DNA of 23,378 bases from contig CALNBV010000070.1 in NCBI GenBank assembly GCA_937874515.1, forward strand, positions 1 to 23,378, written 5' to 3'. The DNA is from an uncultured Paenibacillaceae bacterium (GTDB lineage Bacteria > Bacillota > Bacilli > Aneurinibacillales > Aneurinibacillaceae). Below the pieces are notes generated by a model. That model was given only the letters and a program-made list of their open reading frames with translations. It made no database searches and had not been told where the DNA came from. Shown in pieces: positions 7,684 through 14,676 of the stretch (its first letter is position 1; each line of letters opens with the position of its first letter). The position numbers and the translations under genes were made by a program.

Positions 7684-8421
7684 ATGGCTAAGAAAATTCT
7701 TTTTATTTTTGCTCATCCTGATGATGAATCTTTTGCGTGTGCAGGTACCATTGCAAAGTATCAAAATTTGGGGCATGAAATTTCTTTAGTTTGTGCAACT
7801 TCCGGATGCAAAGGGAAGTCTGGGGAATACCAATTCCAATGCCGTGAAGAGCTGGCACGCCATCGTGAAAAAGAAACCAAATGTGCTGCTGAAATTATGG
7901 GGATTTCCAATTTGTTTTTTTACCGTTATCTTGATGGTTCTTTAATGTCTCAGGATTTGCAGGCATTAGGGCGACGTATATATAAAACAATCCATGAGAT
8001 TCGTCCAGATATACTTGTTACTTTCCCACCAGATGGGGTAACGGGACACTCGGATCATATTGCCATTTGCCAGGCTACGAATGAAGCTTTATTATTGTTG
8101 GATGCTGAGGGTGGATTCTGGGGGGATGTATACTTTGCATCTATTCCCCATTATTATGATTACTGCGAGCTATCTGGCCCTGATAATGTATTTCCTATTA
8201 CGGGAAAAGTGGATATTACCCCATATCGTGAAGTAAAAAGCAAAGCCTTGCAGGCCCATCGGAGCCAGGTATTTTCATTAAATCGGGCTTACCCGGGAAT
8301 CATTGATGGGGAGCACTATTCCATTGGTAATTATGAATACTATACATTAATTCGTTCCAAGGGAGAGTCGATTTTCCCACAGGGGAATCCAGAGGAAATT
8401 GCGACTTTTGATTTTGTTTAA
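7684..8421 (+). CDS. PIG-L/LmbE family zinc-dependent deacetylase
   Basis: A 245-residue enzyme of the PIG-L (LmbE) superfamily, zinc metalloenzymes that remove N-acetyl groups from N-acetylglucosamine-type substrates. The zinc-binding AHPDDE is at residues 10-15 (His11, Asp14), and the second metal motif GHSDH is at 121-125 (His122, His125), in the context FPPDGVTGHSDH. It has no signal peptide, so it is cytoplasmic. BshB enzymes of bacillithiol synthesis belong to this superfamily. However, the N-terminus (ILFIFAHPDDESFACAGTIA) and the CATSGCKGKSGE segment look more like general LmbE proteins than BshB1, and no other bacillithiol gene is near, so the substrate is left open. The ATG is preceded by AAGGGGG. 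It has its own promoter. Confidence 0.87.
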   Translation: MAKKILFIFAHPDDESFACAGTIAKYQNLGHEISLVCATSGCKGKSGEYQFQCREELARHREKETKCAAEIMGISNLFFYRYLDGSLMSQDLQALGRRIYKTIHEIRPDILVTFPPDGVTGHSDHIAICQATNEALLLLDAEGGFWGDVYFASIPHYYDYCELSGPDNVFPITGKVDITPYREVKSKALQAHRSQVFSLNRAYPGIIDGEHYSIGNYEYYTLIRSKGESIFPQGNPEEIATFDFV

Positions 8422-8425
8422 TAGA

Positions 8426-8453
8426 AAAGGGCGACCAAATTTGGTCGCCCTTT
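8426..8453. terminator. Perfect 28-base palindrome, terminator for convergent genes
   Basis: AAAGGGCGACCAAA (8426-8439) is followed directly by its reverse complement (8440-8453), making a perfect palindrome between the convergent PIG-L and UbiB-type genes. The stop codon of the minus-strand gene (8452-8454) lies partly inside the hairpin. U-tails are short on both strands. Confidence 0.75.
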
Positions 8454-10131
8454 AAAACCTGCCAGATTTAAAAATAGAATAGATTAACCAGAGAAACATC
8501 AATGTAGCAATACCAAATCCTATCTCAATAGCAGGGACGTTCCAGAGCAGGGTGGATTGTCTGGTTAATGCCGAACCAATGATAAGGCCTGTCGTGATGA
8601 TACTAAAAGAAAGTAGGACAATGCTAAAGGACAAGCGATTGCTAATCCGTTCTAATTTTTTAATGGTCATTCCTAGTTCTGGAATGGTAATTTCCATATG
8701 TAATTTGCCCTTTTTAATGACCGAGGCCATTTCATGCATATGCTTTGGTAATGTGGAAAGCATTTCTCCGTACTCAGCCAACTCTTTCATTAGATTTCTT
8801 GCAATCCTCTTTGGATTATAGCGATTTTTTACTAGTTTATGTCCAAAAGGTTCCGCTACTTTGATGATACTCAGTTCCGGATCTAAATCCTCCACAATTC
8901 CTTCTACTGTAAGAATTGCTTTTCCTAGCAATGTTAAATCAGAGGGGATTTTAATACGGTGTTGGAATGCTACTGAAAATAAATCATTCATGGCTTCCCC
9001 TAAATTAACTTCACTAAAAGGGGTATCATAATATTTTTCTTTTAGTAATTCTACATCTGCTCTTAATTGCTGCATATTGATTTCATCAGGCATGATTCCA
9101 ATGCTGATAATCTCTTTAACCAACTTGTCTGTGTCCTGACGATTTAAAGCAATGAGTAAAGATGCGAAATGTAGTTTCATTTCAGAGGTAAGGCGTCCTA
9201 CCATTCCGAAGTCCATTAAAACAATGGTCTCCCCTGGTAATACCAGGATATTGCCAGGGTGAGGATCTCCATGGAAAAACCCTTCAATGAAAATTTGGTG
9301 GAGGATTGCCTGAGCAACTCGTTCGGCTAATACTTTACAGTTATACCCTTGTTGAATAAGGGTTTCTTTTTTATTAATCTTTATTCCTTCCACATATTCC
9401 ATGGTGAGCACTTTTTGCGTGGAATAATCCCAATATATTTTAGGAACGTGAATTTTCGAATCATTACTAAATTGCTTTCCGATTTTTTCCCCATTTCTCG
9501 CCTCAACAGAATAATCTAATTCTGCTCGCAAAGACTTGGAGAATTCATCAACCATATCTCTTAATTGATATTTAGCGGCAGATTTGCTGCGTTGTTCTAC
9601 TAACATCGCTAAATCTTGCAGTATTTCTAAATCTGTCTTTATGATTTTGCGGATATTAGGACGTTGAACTTTGATTGCCACTTGTTCACCTGTATGTAAA
9701 ACTGCGTAGTGAACCTGTCCAATACTGGCTGCTGCAAGGGGAACCTCACGAAATTCCGCAAACAAGTTGTCAATGGTGTCCCCTAATTCTTGTTCAATGA
9801 TACTTTTCACAATATCAGAGGAAAATGGGGGTACCTGGTTTTGCAATTTTTCTAGTTCAAAAATAAGGTTGGCAGGAAATAAATCAGGTCGGGTACTGGC
9901 AAACTGCCCCATTTTAACAAAAGTAGGCCCCATTTCCTCTAAGAACATGCGGATTCGTTCAGCCATGGGTTTCATATAAAGATCCTGGTCATCTTCAGCC
10001 AATAAGTGTTTAGGCAAGGAAAGAAGTTCATGAAGCCCTAATTCTTTAACAATAAAGCCGAATCCATGTCGGGAAAAGGAGGCTACAATATTTCGATAAC
10101 GTTGCAAATGGCGAAATCGTTTATCAAAAAT
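8452..10131 (-). CDS. UbiB/AarF/ABC1-type atypical kinase, probable ATT start
   Basis: Member of the UbiB (ADCK/COQ8) family of atypical kinases/ATPases that support isoprenoid-quinone or lipid metabolism at the membrane. Seen, numbered from the Met at 10107: KMGQ (residues 65-68, the family's KxGQ motif), AASIGQVH (127-133), the ATP-binding Lys146 in VAIKVQRP, the catalytic loop HGDPHPGN (279-286) and the metal motif MDFG (298-301). Two membrane helices close the C-terminus (about 494-516 and 523-545). The annotated-style start, TTG at 10107, has no ribosome binding site. Eight codons upstream an in-frame ATT (10129-10131) sits 6 bases after AAGGAGAGG, with an in-frame TAA just before that site. 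I therefore choose ATT, giving 559 residues beginning (M)FDKRFRHLQRYR. The family call is firm; the start is inference; the lipid substrate is unknown. Confidence 0.85.
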   Translation of the reverse strand: MFDKRFRHLQRYRNIVASFSRHGFGFIVKELGLHELLSLPKHLLAEDDQDLYMKPMAERIRMFLEEMGPTFVKMGQFASTRPDLFPANLIFELEKLQNQVPPFSSDIVKSIIEQELGDTIDNLFAEFREVPLAAASIGQVHYAVLHTGEQVAIKVQRPNIRKIIKTDLEILQDLAMLVEQRSKSAAKYQLRDMVDEFSKSLRAELDYSVEARNGEKIGKQFSNDSKIHVPKIYWDYSTQKVLTMEYVEGIKINKKETLIQQGYNCKVLAERVAQAILHQIFIEGFFHGDPHPGNILVLPGETIVLMDFGMVGRLTSEMKLHFASLLIALNRQDTDKLVKEIISIGIMPDEINMQQLRADVELLKEKYYDTPFSEVNLGEAMNDLFSVAFQHRIKIPSDLTLLGKAILTVEGIVEDLDPELSIIKVAEPFGHKLVKNRYNPKRIARNLMKELAEYGEMLSTLPKHMHEMASVIKKGKLHMEITIPELGMTIKKLERISNRLSFSIVLLSFSIITTGLIIGSALTRQSTLLWNVPAIEIGFGIATLMFLWLIYSIFKSGRF

Positions 10132-10161
10132 ATGAAACCTCTCCTTTTAAGTTTTAAACTT

Positions 10162-10190
10162 ATAATGGTCCTGAAAAATTGTATTGTCAA
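10162..10190 (-). promoter_or_regulatory. Sigma-A promoter of the UbiB-type kinase gene
   Basis: On the minus strand a perfect TTGACA (10185-10190), a 17-base spacer, then CATTAT (10162-10167). It begins right after the stop of the SpoIID-domain gene, so the kinase can be transcribed separately. A 13-base palindrome, AAGTTTTAAACTT (10149-10161), abuts the -10 on its downstream side and could be an operator. Confidence 0.7.
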
Positions 10191-11450
10191 TCACTTGCTA
10201 AAAGGAGAGGTAATTTTCGTTCCAGGAAAATAAAACTGGAGAATTTCTTTATAGCTTTTTCCTTTAAGCCCCATCATATAGGCTCCCCATTGGCTCATGC
10301 CTACCCCATGGCCATATCCTTTTCCTTTTAAAGTGTAAGTATCATTCCTATACTCCATTGAATTTGTAAGGAAACTTTTAAAGCGGGTACCTCCAATCAT
10401 GGAACGGATGGTGGATACAGGCACATCATGAAGGGAAACTTTATGATAAAGAATGGTGCCTTCAAGTAACCGTGCTAAATATTCAATCTCAATAGATCCT
10501 TTGACAGAGCGGTTGGATGCATTGCGTTGATTGGCAATTTCTAAATGGGGGATGGAAAGAATTTTGATCTCTCCAGAGTACCCTTTGTTCGTAAGCCAAT
10601 TTTTCATATTGGTAGTGATTTGAGTATCTTTTTCCTCTAATAAGTCCCACACATGGGGATTTTCCCAATTAATTTTGTTCATATCAATTTGGGTTTTTTG
10701 TAATGAGATCTCCCAGGGATTGATTGGGTCATAAGGGTCCTTTTTAATAGGAAAGAAAGAAAGAGGGGAACCGCCCCACACATTTGCGTTATTTTCTGTG
10801 ATTCCTCCATTGCTTGATGAATAAAAGGCCTCAATTAATTGGTTGTTATAAGAAATCACTTCTCCTTGTGTTTCCTCAACAGCCTTTGTGCTATTGGCAT
10901 ACCAATCAAACCCCCCATACACCTGAAAATGGGTTGTATCATCCATTTCCTTTTTATAATGGGCGTACGTATAGGTGCGCGCTGCAAGAGTCTGGGCTTT
11001 TAAAGATTCAAGGTTCCAGGAAGGGCTTACTTCAAAGGGAACTACGCCTTTTAGGTAATCTTCAATAGGCAATTGATTAACAGGACGGAGATGATTGTTT
11101 TCTAAGCGGATTTCCATGGCGCCTAAATAGGGGCGATTGTTGACTTTGACATAGTGGGAAGTGTCATAGTGTTCTGGGACAAGGACTAAAGAACTTGTTA
11201 GTTCGTATGTATTTCCCCCTCCTTCAATGAGAAATTTCCCATCTTTTACGGTTATGTGATAGTTCACTCCTTCCTGTAGAAAAAGGGTAGGGTCCGTTGT
11301 GAAATAAGTTCCATTTATATGAAGATATAGTTCTGAAGCGTTGCCAACATAGTTGACTAACTTCACTGTAACCATTTCTTCAGCCTGGCTCATTGCAGGA
11401 TTTGTGAAAATAAAAAATAGGGATATGAATAAAGGAAGTAAGTATCTCAT
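10191..11450 (-). CDS. SpoIID/LytB-domain protein, secreted or membrane-anchored
   Basis: SpoIID-family proteins cut glycan strands as lytic transglycosylases; in sporulation SpoIID works with SpoIIP in the forespore engulfment machine. The 419-residue product has an N-terminal signal or anchor (RYLLPLFISLFFIFTNPAMS), an N-terminal beta-rich region, then the SpoIID domain. In it DYLKGVVPFEVSPSW (131-145) holds the expected catalytic Glu140, followed by LKAQTLAARTYTY, FYSSSNGGITEN and the C-terminal GKGYGHGVGMSQWGAYMMG. The length exceeds B. subtilis SpoIID (about 340), and no spoIIQ, murAA or spoIIID is nearby. It may therefore be a paralogue and not the canonical engulfment gene. It starts at ATG 11450 after AAGGAAAG and lies 35 bases behind the DUF2306 gene, probably on the same transcript. 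Confidence 0.88.
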   Translation of the reverse strand: MRYLLPLFISLFFIFTNPAMSQAEEMVTVKLVNYVGNASELYLHINGTYFTTDPTLFLQEGVNYHITVKDGKFLIEGGGNTYELTSSLVLVPEHYDTSHYVKVNNRPYLGAMEIRLENNHLRPVNQLPIEDYLKGVVPFEVSPSWNLESLKAQTLAARTYTYAHYKKEMDDTTHFQVYGGFDWYANSTKAVEETQGEVISYNNQLIEAFYSSSNGGITENNANVWGGSPLSFFPIKKDPYDPINPWEISLQKTQIDMNKINWENPHVWDLLEEKDTQITTNMKNWLTNKGYSGEIKILSIPHLEIANQRNASNRSVKGSIEIEYLARLLEGTILYHKVSLHDVPVSTIRSMIGGTRFKSFLTNSMEYRNDTYTLKGKGYGHGVGMSQWGAYMMGLKGKSYKEILQFYFPGTKITSPFSK

Positions 11451-11485
11451 ATCCCTATTCTTTCCTTAAAGTTAGAATCAATTCC

Positions 11486-12124
11486 TTAGGCAGCAATGGT
11501 TTTTGCTGTTGCTTGTTTTCGTTTAATGATCCATTCAGCAAATAGTAGGTTAAGGACCCAACTAATCCAAATGGAGATTGCAAAAGATAAGGGGAAATTT
11601 TCTCCACCTACAAAAAGGCTAGTAATAGGGAGCCACAACCGAAGGGTAACCGTAGCAAAAGTAAGAGAATAATTGCGAATCATCCATTGTTGGTGAAGCT
11701 TCACGTTTTTTTGGCGGATATTTCGAAAGGCCTGAAAAGCAGTAAAGAACCAAAGAAGGGAGAGGAGAAGCAAACCGATGGCAGCAGGCAAACCACCTGT
11801 AGCGAAGAAAGACAGATAGAAACCGGAGATGGAACCCAATAGAATACTGAGGTAGTAAAAAATCCCCACACCCCGATGCCATTTTATATATTTTATTCTT
11901 AACCGATCTATAAACATAAAAGGGCCAACAATGACTGAGGCTAGACTGCCGATGACGTGCATAAAAAGGAAAAAATACCACACCGTGCTCTGGGGACCGA
12001 ACAATTGCTTTTTCCCAACGATAAAAGGTGCTTGATTATAATCTACAATAATGTAAAAAAAGGATACATACAGTGCAAAAAGAAGAGACAGCACCACAAT
12101 AAGAACCAACCCAATCTTTTTCAT
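11486..12124 (-). CDS. DUF2306 family multi-pass membrane protein
   Basis: A 212-residue membrane protein with about six hydrophobic segments, the first at residues 4-26. Conserved DUF2306 features are seen: FMHVIGSLASVIVGPF, the charged HRGVGIFYYLSILLGSISGFYL region, KLHQQWMIRNYSLTFATVTLRLW and a C-terminal helix ending in a basic tail (WIIKRKQ). The repeated His and Arg residues in or near helices are typical of this family, whose function is unknown. The ATG has an AAGGAGTGG site. It is the first gene of a probable unit with the SpoIID-domain gene. No partner suggests a role. Confidence 0.8.
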   Translation of the reverse strand: MKKIGLVLIVVLSLLFALYVSFFYIIVDYNQAPFIVGKKQLFGPQSTVWYFFLFMHVIGSLASVIVGPFMFIDRLRIKYIKWHRGVGIFYYLSILLGSISGFYLSFFATGGLPAAIGLLLLSLLWFFTAFQAFRNIRQKNVKLHQQWMIRNYSLTFATVTLRLWLPITSLFVGGENFPLSFAISIWISWVLNLLFAEWIIKRKQATAKTIAA

Positions 12125-12204
12125 TTCTTTTCCACTCCTTGCATTCGGTTTATGGTTTTTGGTTTTTGGTCCACAACCATCCTATCTGAGGGGGGTTACA
12201 TTCC

Positions 12205-12232
12205 AATTTATTTACGTTAAATTTTGTATCAA
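12205..12232 (-). promoter_or_regulatory. Possible promoter for the DUF2306-SpoIID unit
   Basis: On the minus strand TTGATA (12227-12232), a 16-base spacer, then TAAATT (12205-12210), about 80 bases before the DUF2306 start. Both boxes are imperfect and the region is A+T-rich, so chance matches are likely. Confidence 0.35.
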
Positions 12233-12312
12233 ACCATTTAAGTCAAAATATCGAAATAAAACAAAAACTCGGTTTTTTGAATATTTTTTATGATATGATT
12301 CAAGTGATAAAT

Positions 12313-12340
12313 TTGTCGAAATTTGACATAGATATAAAAT
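12313..12340 (+). promoter_or_regulatory. Possible promoter of the orphan membrane protein
   Basis: TTGTCG (12313-12318), a 16-base spacer, then TAAAAT (12335-12340), 28 bases before the ATG at 12369. A perfect TTGACA at 12323-12328 has no matching -10. Confidence 0.5.
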
Positions 12341-12368
12341 ATAGAGGAAGTTAAAGAGGGGTATTTTT

Positions 12369-12629
12369 ATGGGCAAGAGATTTACTTTAACTGTATTCTC
12401 AATTTTATCTGCAATTATAGGTGTGTATTTAACGTATGAATCTTTTGTTCTCCAAAGCGAACTTCAATCTATGGATGGAACAGGTGTAGGATTTCATCCT
12501 TTTGGTTTAGATTTGTTAATACCTACTGAAAAGATTACTCCAACTTCAATAAAAACATTTATATTCGGATTTTTATTTGTTGTTGTTTCCTTTTTGTTAA
12601 TAAAACTAAAAGAACTGCAAAAGAATTAA
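12369..12629 (+). CDS. Small two-helix membrane protein, unknown function
   Basis: An 86-residue protein that I do not recognise. It has an N-terminal hydrophobic helix (residues 5-22, TLTVFSILSAIIGVYL), an outside or loop segment of about 45 residues containing VGFHPFGLDLLIPTEK, a second helix (about 63-78, FIFGFLFVVVSFLLIK) and a basic tail. Good signs of a real gene are a GAGGGG ribosome binding site 7 bases before the ATG, a plausible promoter, and a terminator 4 bases after the stop. Its A+T content and that of the 200 bases upstream is clearly higher than in the flanking genes, which may mean recent acquisition. Confidence 0.7.
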   Translation: MGKRFTLTVFSILSAIIGVYLTYESFVLQSELQSMDGTGVGFHPFGLDLLIPTEKITPTSIKTFIFGFLFVVVSFLLIKLKELQKN

Positions 12630-12632
12630 GAT

Positions 12633-12660
12633 AACCTGTCCACACTAGGACAGGTTTTTT
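12633..12660 (+). terminator. Terminator after the orphan membrane gene
   Basis: AACCTGTCC (12633-12641) pairs with GGACAGGTT (12648-12656), followed by a T-run. The last codons and stop of the opposite-strand hydrolase gene (from 12645) lie inside the hairpin. The minus-strand side has no good U-tail. Confidence 0.87.
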
Positions 12661-13448
12661 AATTCCTTCATGAAATTAGTAATGGCTTTTGCAAGTTCTT
12701 CCGGGGCCTCTAGCATGGAGGTATGGCCGGCGTTTTTGATTACCACAGAGGTTACGTTGTCGCCTTCTACACAGAAGGTTTTTTCCATTGGGACAATCAC
12801 ATCGTTTTCTCCCGCAATTAGAAGAAGGGGAACCTTCATATTTTGTAGTACAGGGGTACGGTCTGGCCGTTCTTTAATGGCATAAAGAGATCCAATGGCC
12901 CCTTCAGGTGAGGTATGAAGGCCAAGTTCTTTGGCGAAATTCACCTCTTCAGTGAGTTTGTTCAGATTTTCTGGCGCAAAAAGAACAGGGTAGAACCCTT
13001 CAATAAATGTAGCCATTCCTTTTTCCTGGATGATATTGATATTATTTTGTCGAACTTGGTTTTTCTCTTCCGAGTCTGGTTCGCTAAGGGAATGAACAAG
13101 GGAAAGAGCTGATAACCGTTGTGGATATTTTTCGGCAATCGCCAGGGTGATGTATCCTCCAAGGGAGTGGCCAAAAACAGCGGCTTTTTTAATTTCTAGT
13201 GCATCGAGCAACCCGATAATGTCATTAGCCATTTGTGTTGTAGAATAGGGTGGTGCTGGGACGGAAGATTGGCCATGGCCACGTAGGTCAGGAGCAATCA
13301 CCCGATATTCTTTAGAAAGCCTAGGAATCACTTTTTCCCAGATGGATGAAGTAAAGCATAAGCCATGAAGCAAAACCAGGGGTTGTCCCTTTCCTTCATC
13401 CAAATAGGAGAGGGTAACATCCTTTACTTTCACCGATTTTCTTTCCAA
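12645..13448 (-). CDS. Alpha/beta-fold hydrolase
   Basis: Serine hydrolase of the alpha/beta fold; esterase, lactonase and related activities are all possible. Numbered from the chosen start (267 residues), the oxyanion motif is LLHGL (26-30), the nucleophile Ser95 is in GHSLGG, the acid is probably Asp216 in GENDVIVP, and the base is His242 in GHTSMLE. The APDLRGHGQS signature is typical of the family. There is no signal peptide. The frame extends to a GTG at 13457, but that GTG belongs to the GAGGTG ribosome binding site. The TTG at 13448, 6 bases downstream of the site, is the better start. It is a single gene with its own promoter. The substrate cannot be inferred. Confidence 0.88.
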   Translation of the reverse strand: MERKSVKVKDVTLSYLDEGKGQPLVLLHGLCFTSSIWEKVIPRLSKEYRVIAPDLRGHGQSSVPAPPYSTTQMANDIIGLLDALEIKKAAVFGHSLGGYITLAIAEKYPQRLSALSLVHSLSEPDSEEKNQVRQNNINIIQEKGMATFIEGFYPVLFAPENLNKLTEEVNFAKELGLHTSPEGAIGSLYAIKERPDRTPVLQNMKVPLLLIAGENDVIVPMEKTFCVEGDNVTSVVIKNAGHTSMLEAPEELAKAITNFMKELKNLS

Positions 13449-13479
13449 ATCTTTCACCTCGTATCATCAAATTCTCTTA

Positions 13480-13508
13480 ATTATACCATTGCATATTTTG
13501 CCAGTCAG
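13480..13508 (-). promoter_or_regulatory. Sigma-A promoter of the hydrolase gene (extended -10)
   Basis: On the minus strand CTGACT (13503-13508), a 17-base spacer, then TATAAT (13480-13485) preceded by TGG, an extended -10. The start codon is 31 bases downstream of the -10. Confidence 0.75.
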
Positions 13509-13540
13509 CAAATCTAGCATACTTTGACAGAATACACTGA

Positions 13541-13587
13541 TAATAAAACAGTACGGAGAGGAAACGTATACATCCCTCTCCGTACTG
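13541..13587 (-). terminator. Terminator after the arginine-rich small gene
   Basis: A perfect 13-base stem pairs CAGTACGGAGAGG (13549-13561) with CCTCTCCGTACTG (13575-13587). On the minus strand it is followed by TTTTATTA. It lies 12 bases after the stop of the minus-strand gene ending at 13599. Confidence 0.88.
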
Positions 13588-13598
13588 AATTGTAATAT

Positions 13599-13853
13599 CT
13601 AATCATCAGAGCCCTTTTTGTTTTTATTAAATAACTTTCCGAAAATACCGCCTAACTGGATCCCTTGCCCTCTGTTTTTCATTTTTTCTTTTCTTTCTTC
13701 TTCCCGTTGTTCCCTTCTACGAGCCCTTTCTTCTTTCATGGTAGAGATTCTTTCTGCTTTTGCTTTCCTTCTTTCCATTCGGTATAAGTCACCTCTACGA
13801 GATTGTCGCCTTCTCCTGGGGTAACCAGGGTTTTCATCCTGATATGGATTCAC
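13599..13853 (-). CDS. Small, highly charged arginine-rich protein, unknown
   Basis: An 84-residue product that I do not recognise. The N-terminus (NPYQDENPGYPRRRRQSRRG) is proline- and arginine-rich. Residues about 22-62 are almost all Arg, Lys and Glu and would form one long charged helix or coiled coil. The C-terminus has a short glycine/hydrophobic patch (IQLGGIFGKLF) and a basic-acidic tail. There is no membrane segment. The start is GTG at 13853 with GAGAGGGTGG upstream. A strong terminator follows and a perfect TATAAT lies on the minus strand near 13887-13892, though without a good -35. This supports a real gene. Nucleic-acid, spore or membrane-surface binding are all conceivable; none is shown. 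Confidence 0.68.
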   Translation of the reverse strand: MNPYQDENPGYPRRRRQSRRGDLYRMERRKAKAERISTMKEERARRREQREEERKEKMKNRGQGIQLGGIFGKLFNKNKKGSDD

Positions 13854-13977
13854 TAAATATTTCCACCCTCTCCAGCTAGATGATTCATTATATACAGGAT
13901 GGGGGAGAAGGTTTATGTTGAATTTAGTATAATTAGTTGGTTGATATTGGTTTTACTGTAGAAAGGAAGTGCCAGAT

Positions 13978-14676
13978 ATGAAGGGTACAATTCTAATTGT
14001 GGATGATGAAGAGAAAATTCGTTCTATTGTTTCCAACTATTTGAAGCAGGAAGGATTTTATATAGATGAGGCGTCAAAGGGTCAGGAGGCTTTACAACGA
14101 TTAAAAGATAGTACCAAAGAATATGATTTAGTCGTCCTGGATTGGATGATGCCGGAAATGAGTGGTTTAGAAGTATGTAAGAGAATAAGGGAGTTTTCTG
14201 AAATTCCAATTCTGTTTTTAACAGCGAAAACTGATGAAGTGGACAAGCTTGTTGGTTTAGAAATCGGAGCCGACGATTATATTACGAAACCCTTTTCCCT
14301 CCGCGAGGTAGCTGCAAGAATTCGTGTGATTTTGCGCAGGATGCAAAAAATACAAAAGCTTACCTCAGAATCCTTACTTGTTCGTGGGGAGATTACAATT
14401 GATATCACTCGCCATAGTGTAAAGGTGAGGGATAAAGAAATTGATCTAACCCCAACAGAGTTTAATCTATTGCATACTCTGGCAACTTCCCCAGGCCGGG
14501 TGTATTCCCGCTTACAGCTGTTGACCCTTTGTTTAGGAGAGGAATATGCAGGATATGAACGGTCCATTGATACCCATATCAGCAATCTTCGCAAGAAAAT
14601 AGAAAAGGACCCTGCCAAACCAATCTATATTGTTACCGTATTTGGAATTGGATATAAATTTGGAGAAAACCTATGA
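13978..14676 (+). CDS. OmpR/PhoB-family response regulator
   Basis: DNA-binding partner of the histidine kinase encoded next. The receiver domain shows the acidic pair Asp9-Asp10, the phosphorylation site Asp55 (LVVLDWMMPEMSG), Thr82 (FLTAKTDE) and Lys104 (YITKPFSLREV). The C-terminal winged helix (about 135-232) contains IDLTPTEFNLLHTLA, VYSRLQLL, the recognition-helix region SIDTHISNLRKKIE and IVTVFGIGYKF. The frame opens at a GTG (13969), but that is one base after the AAAGGA ribosome binding site; the ATG at 13978, 10 bases after it, gives the normal N-terminus. The product is 232 residues. It overlaps the kinase gene by 4 bases (ATGA), so the two are coupled. A TATAAT at 13928-13933 may be its -10, but no -35 is evident. 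Confidence 0.94.
   Translation: MKGTILIVDDEEKIRSIVSNYLKQEGFYIDEASKGQEALQRLKDSTKEYDLVVLDWMMPEMSGLEVCKRIREFSEIPILFLTAKTDEVDKLVGLEIGADDYITKPFSLREVAARIRVILRRMQKIQKLTSESLLVRGEITIDITRHSVKVRDKEIDLTPTEFNLLHTLATSPGRVYSRLQLLTLCLGEEYAGYERSIDTHISNLRKKIEKDPAKPIYIVTVFGIGYKFGENL

Noticed and set aside
7684..8421. BshB1 bacillithiol deacetylase
   Set aside because: Only the general PIG-L motifs match; no other bacillithiol genes are nearby and the surrounding residues do not look like BshB1.
8426..8453. Perfect palindrome as an operator or recombination site
   Set aside because: It sits between convergent genes and overlaps a stop codon, the normal place for a bidirectional terminator.
12150..12170. Tandem GGTTTTT repeats
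   Set aside because: Only two to three short units in a low-complexity stretch; too little to call a repeat element.
11957..12220. Plus-strand 87-residue ORF
   Set aside because: It lies mostly antisense to the DUF2306 gene, has low-complexity composition and no family features or ribosome binding site.
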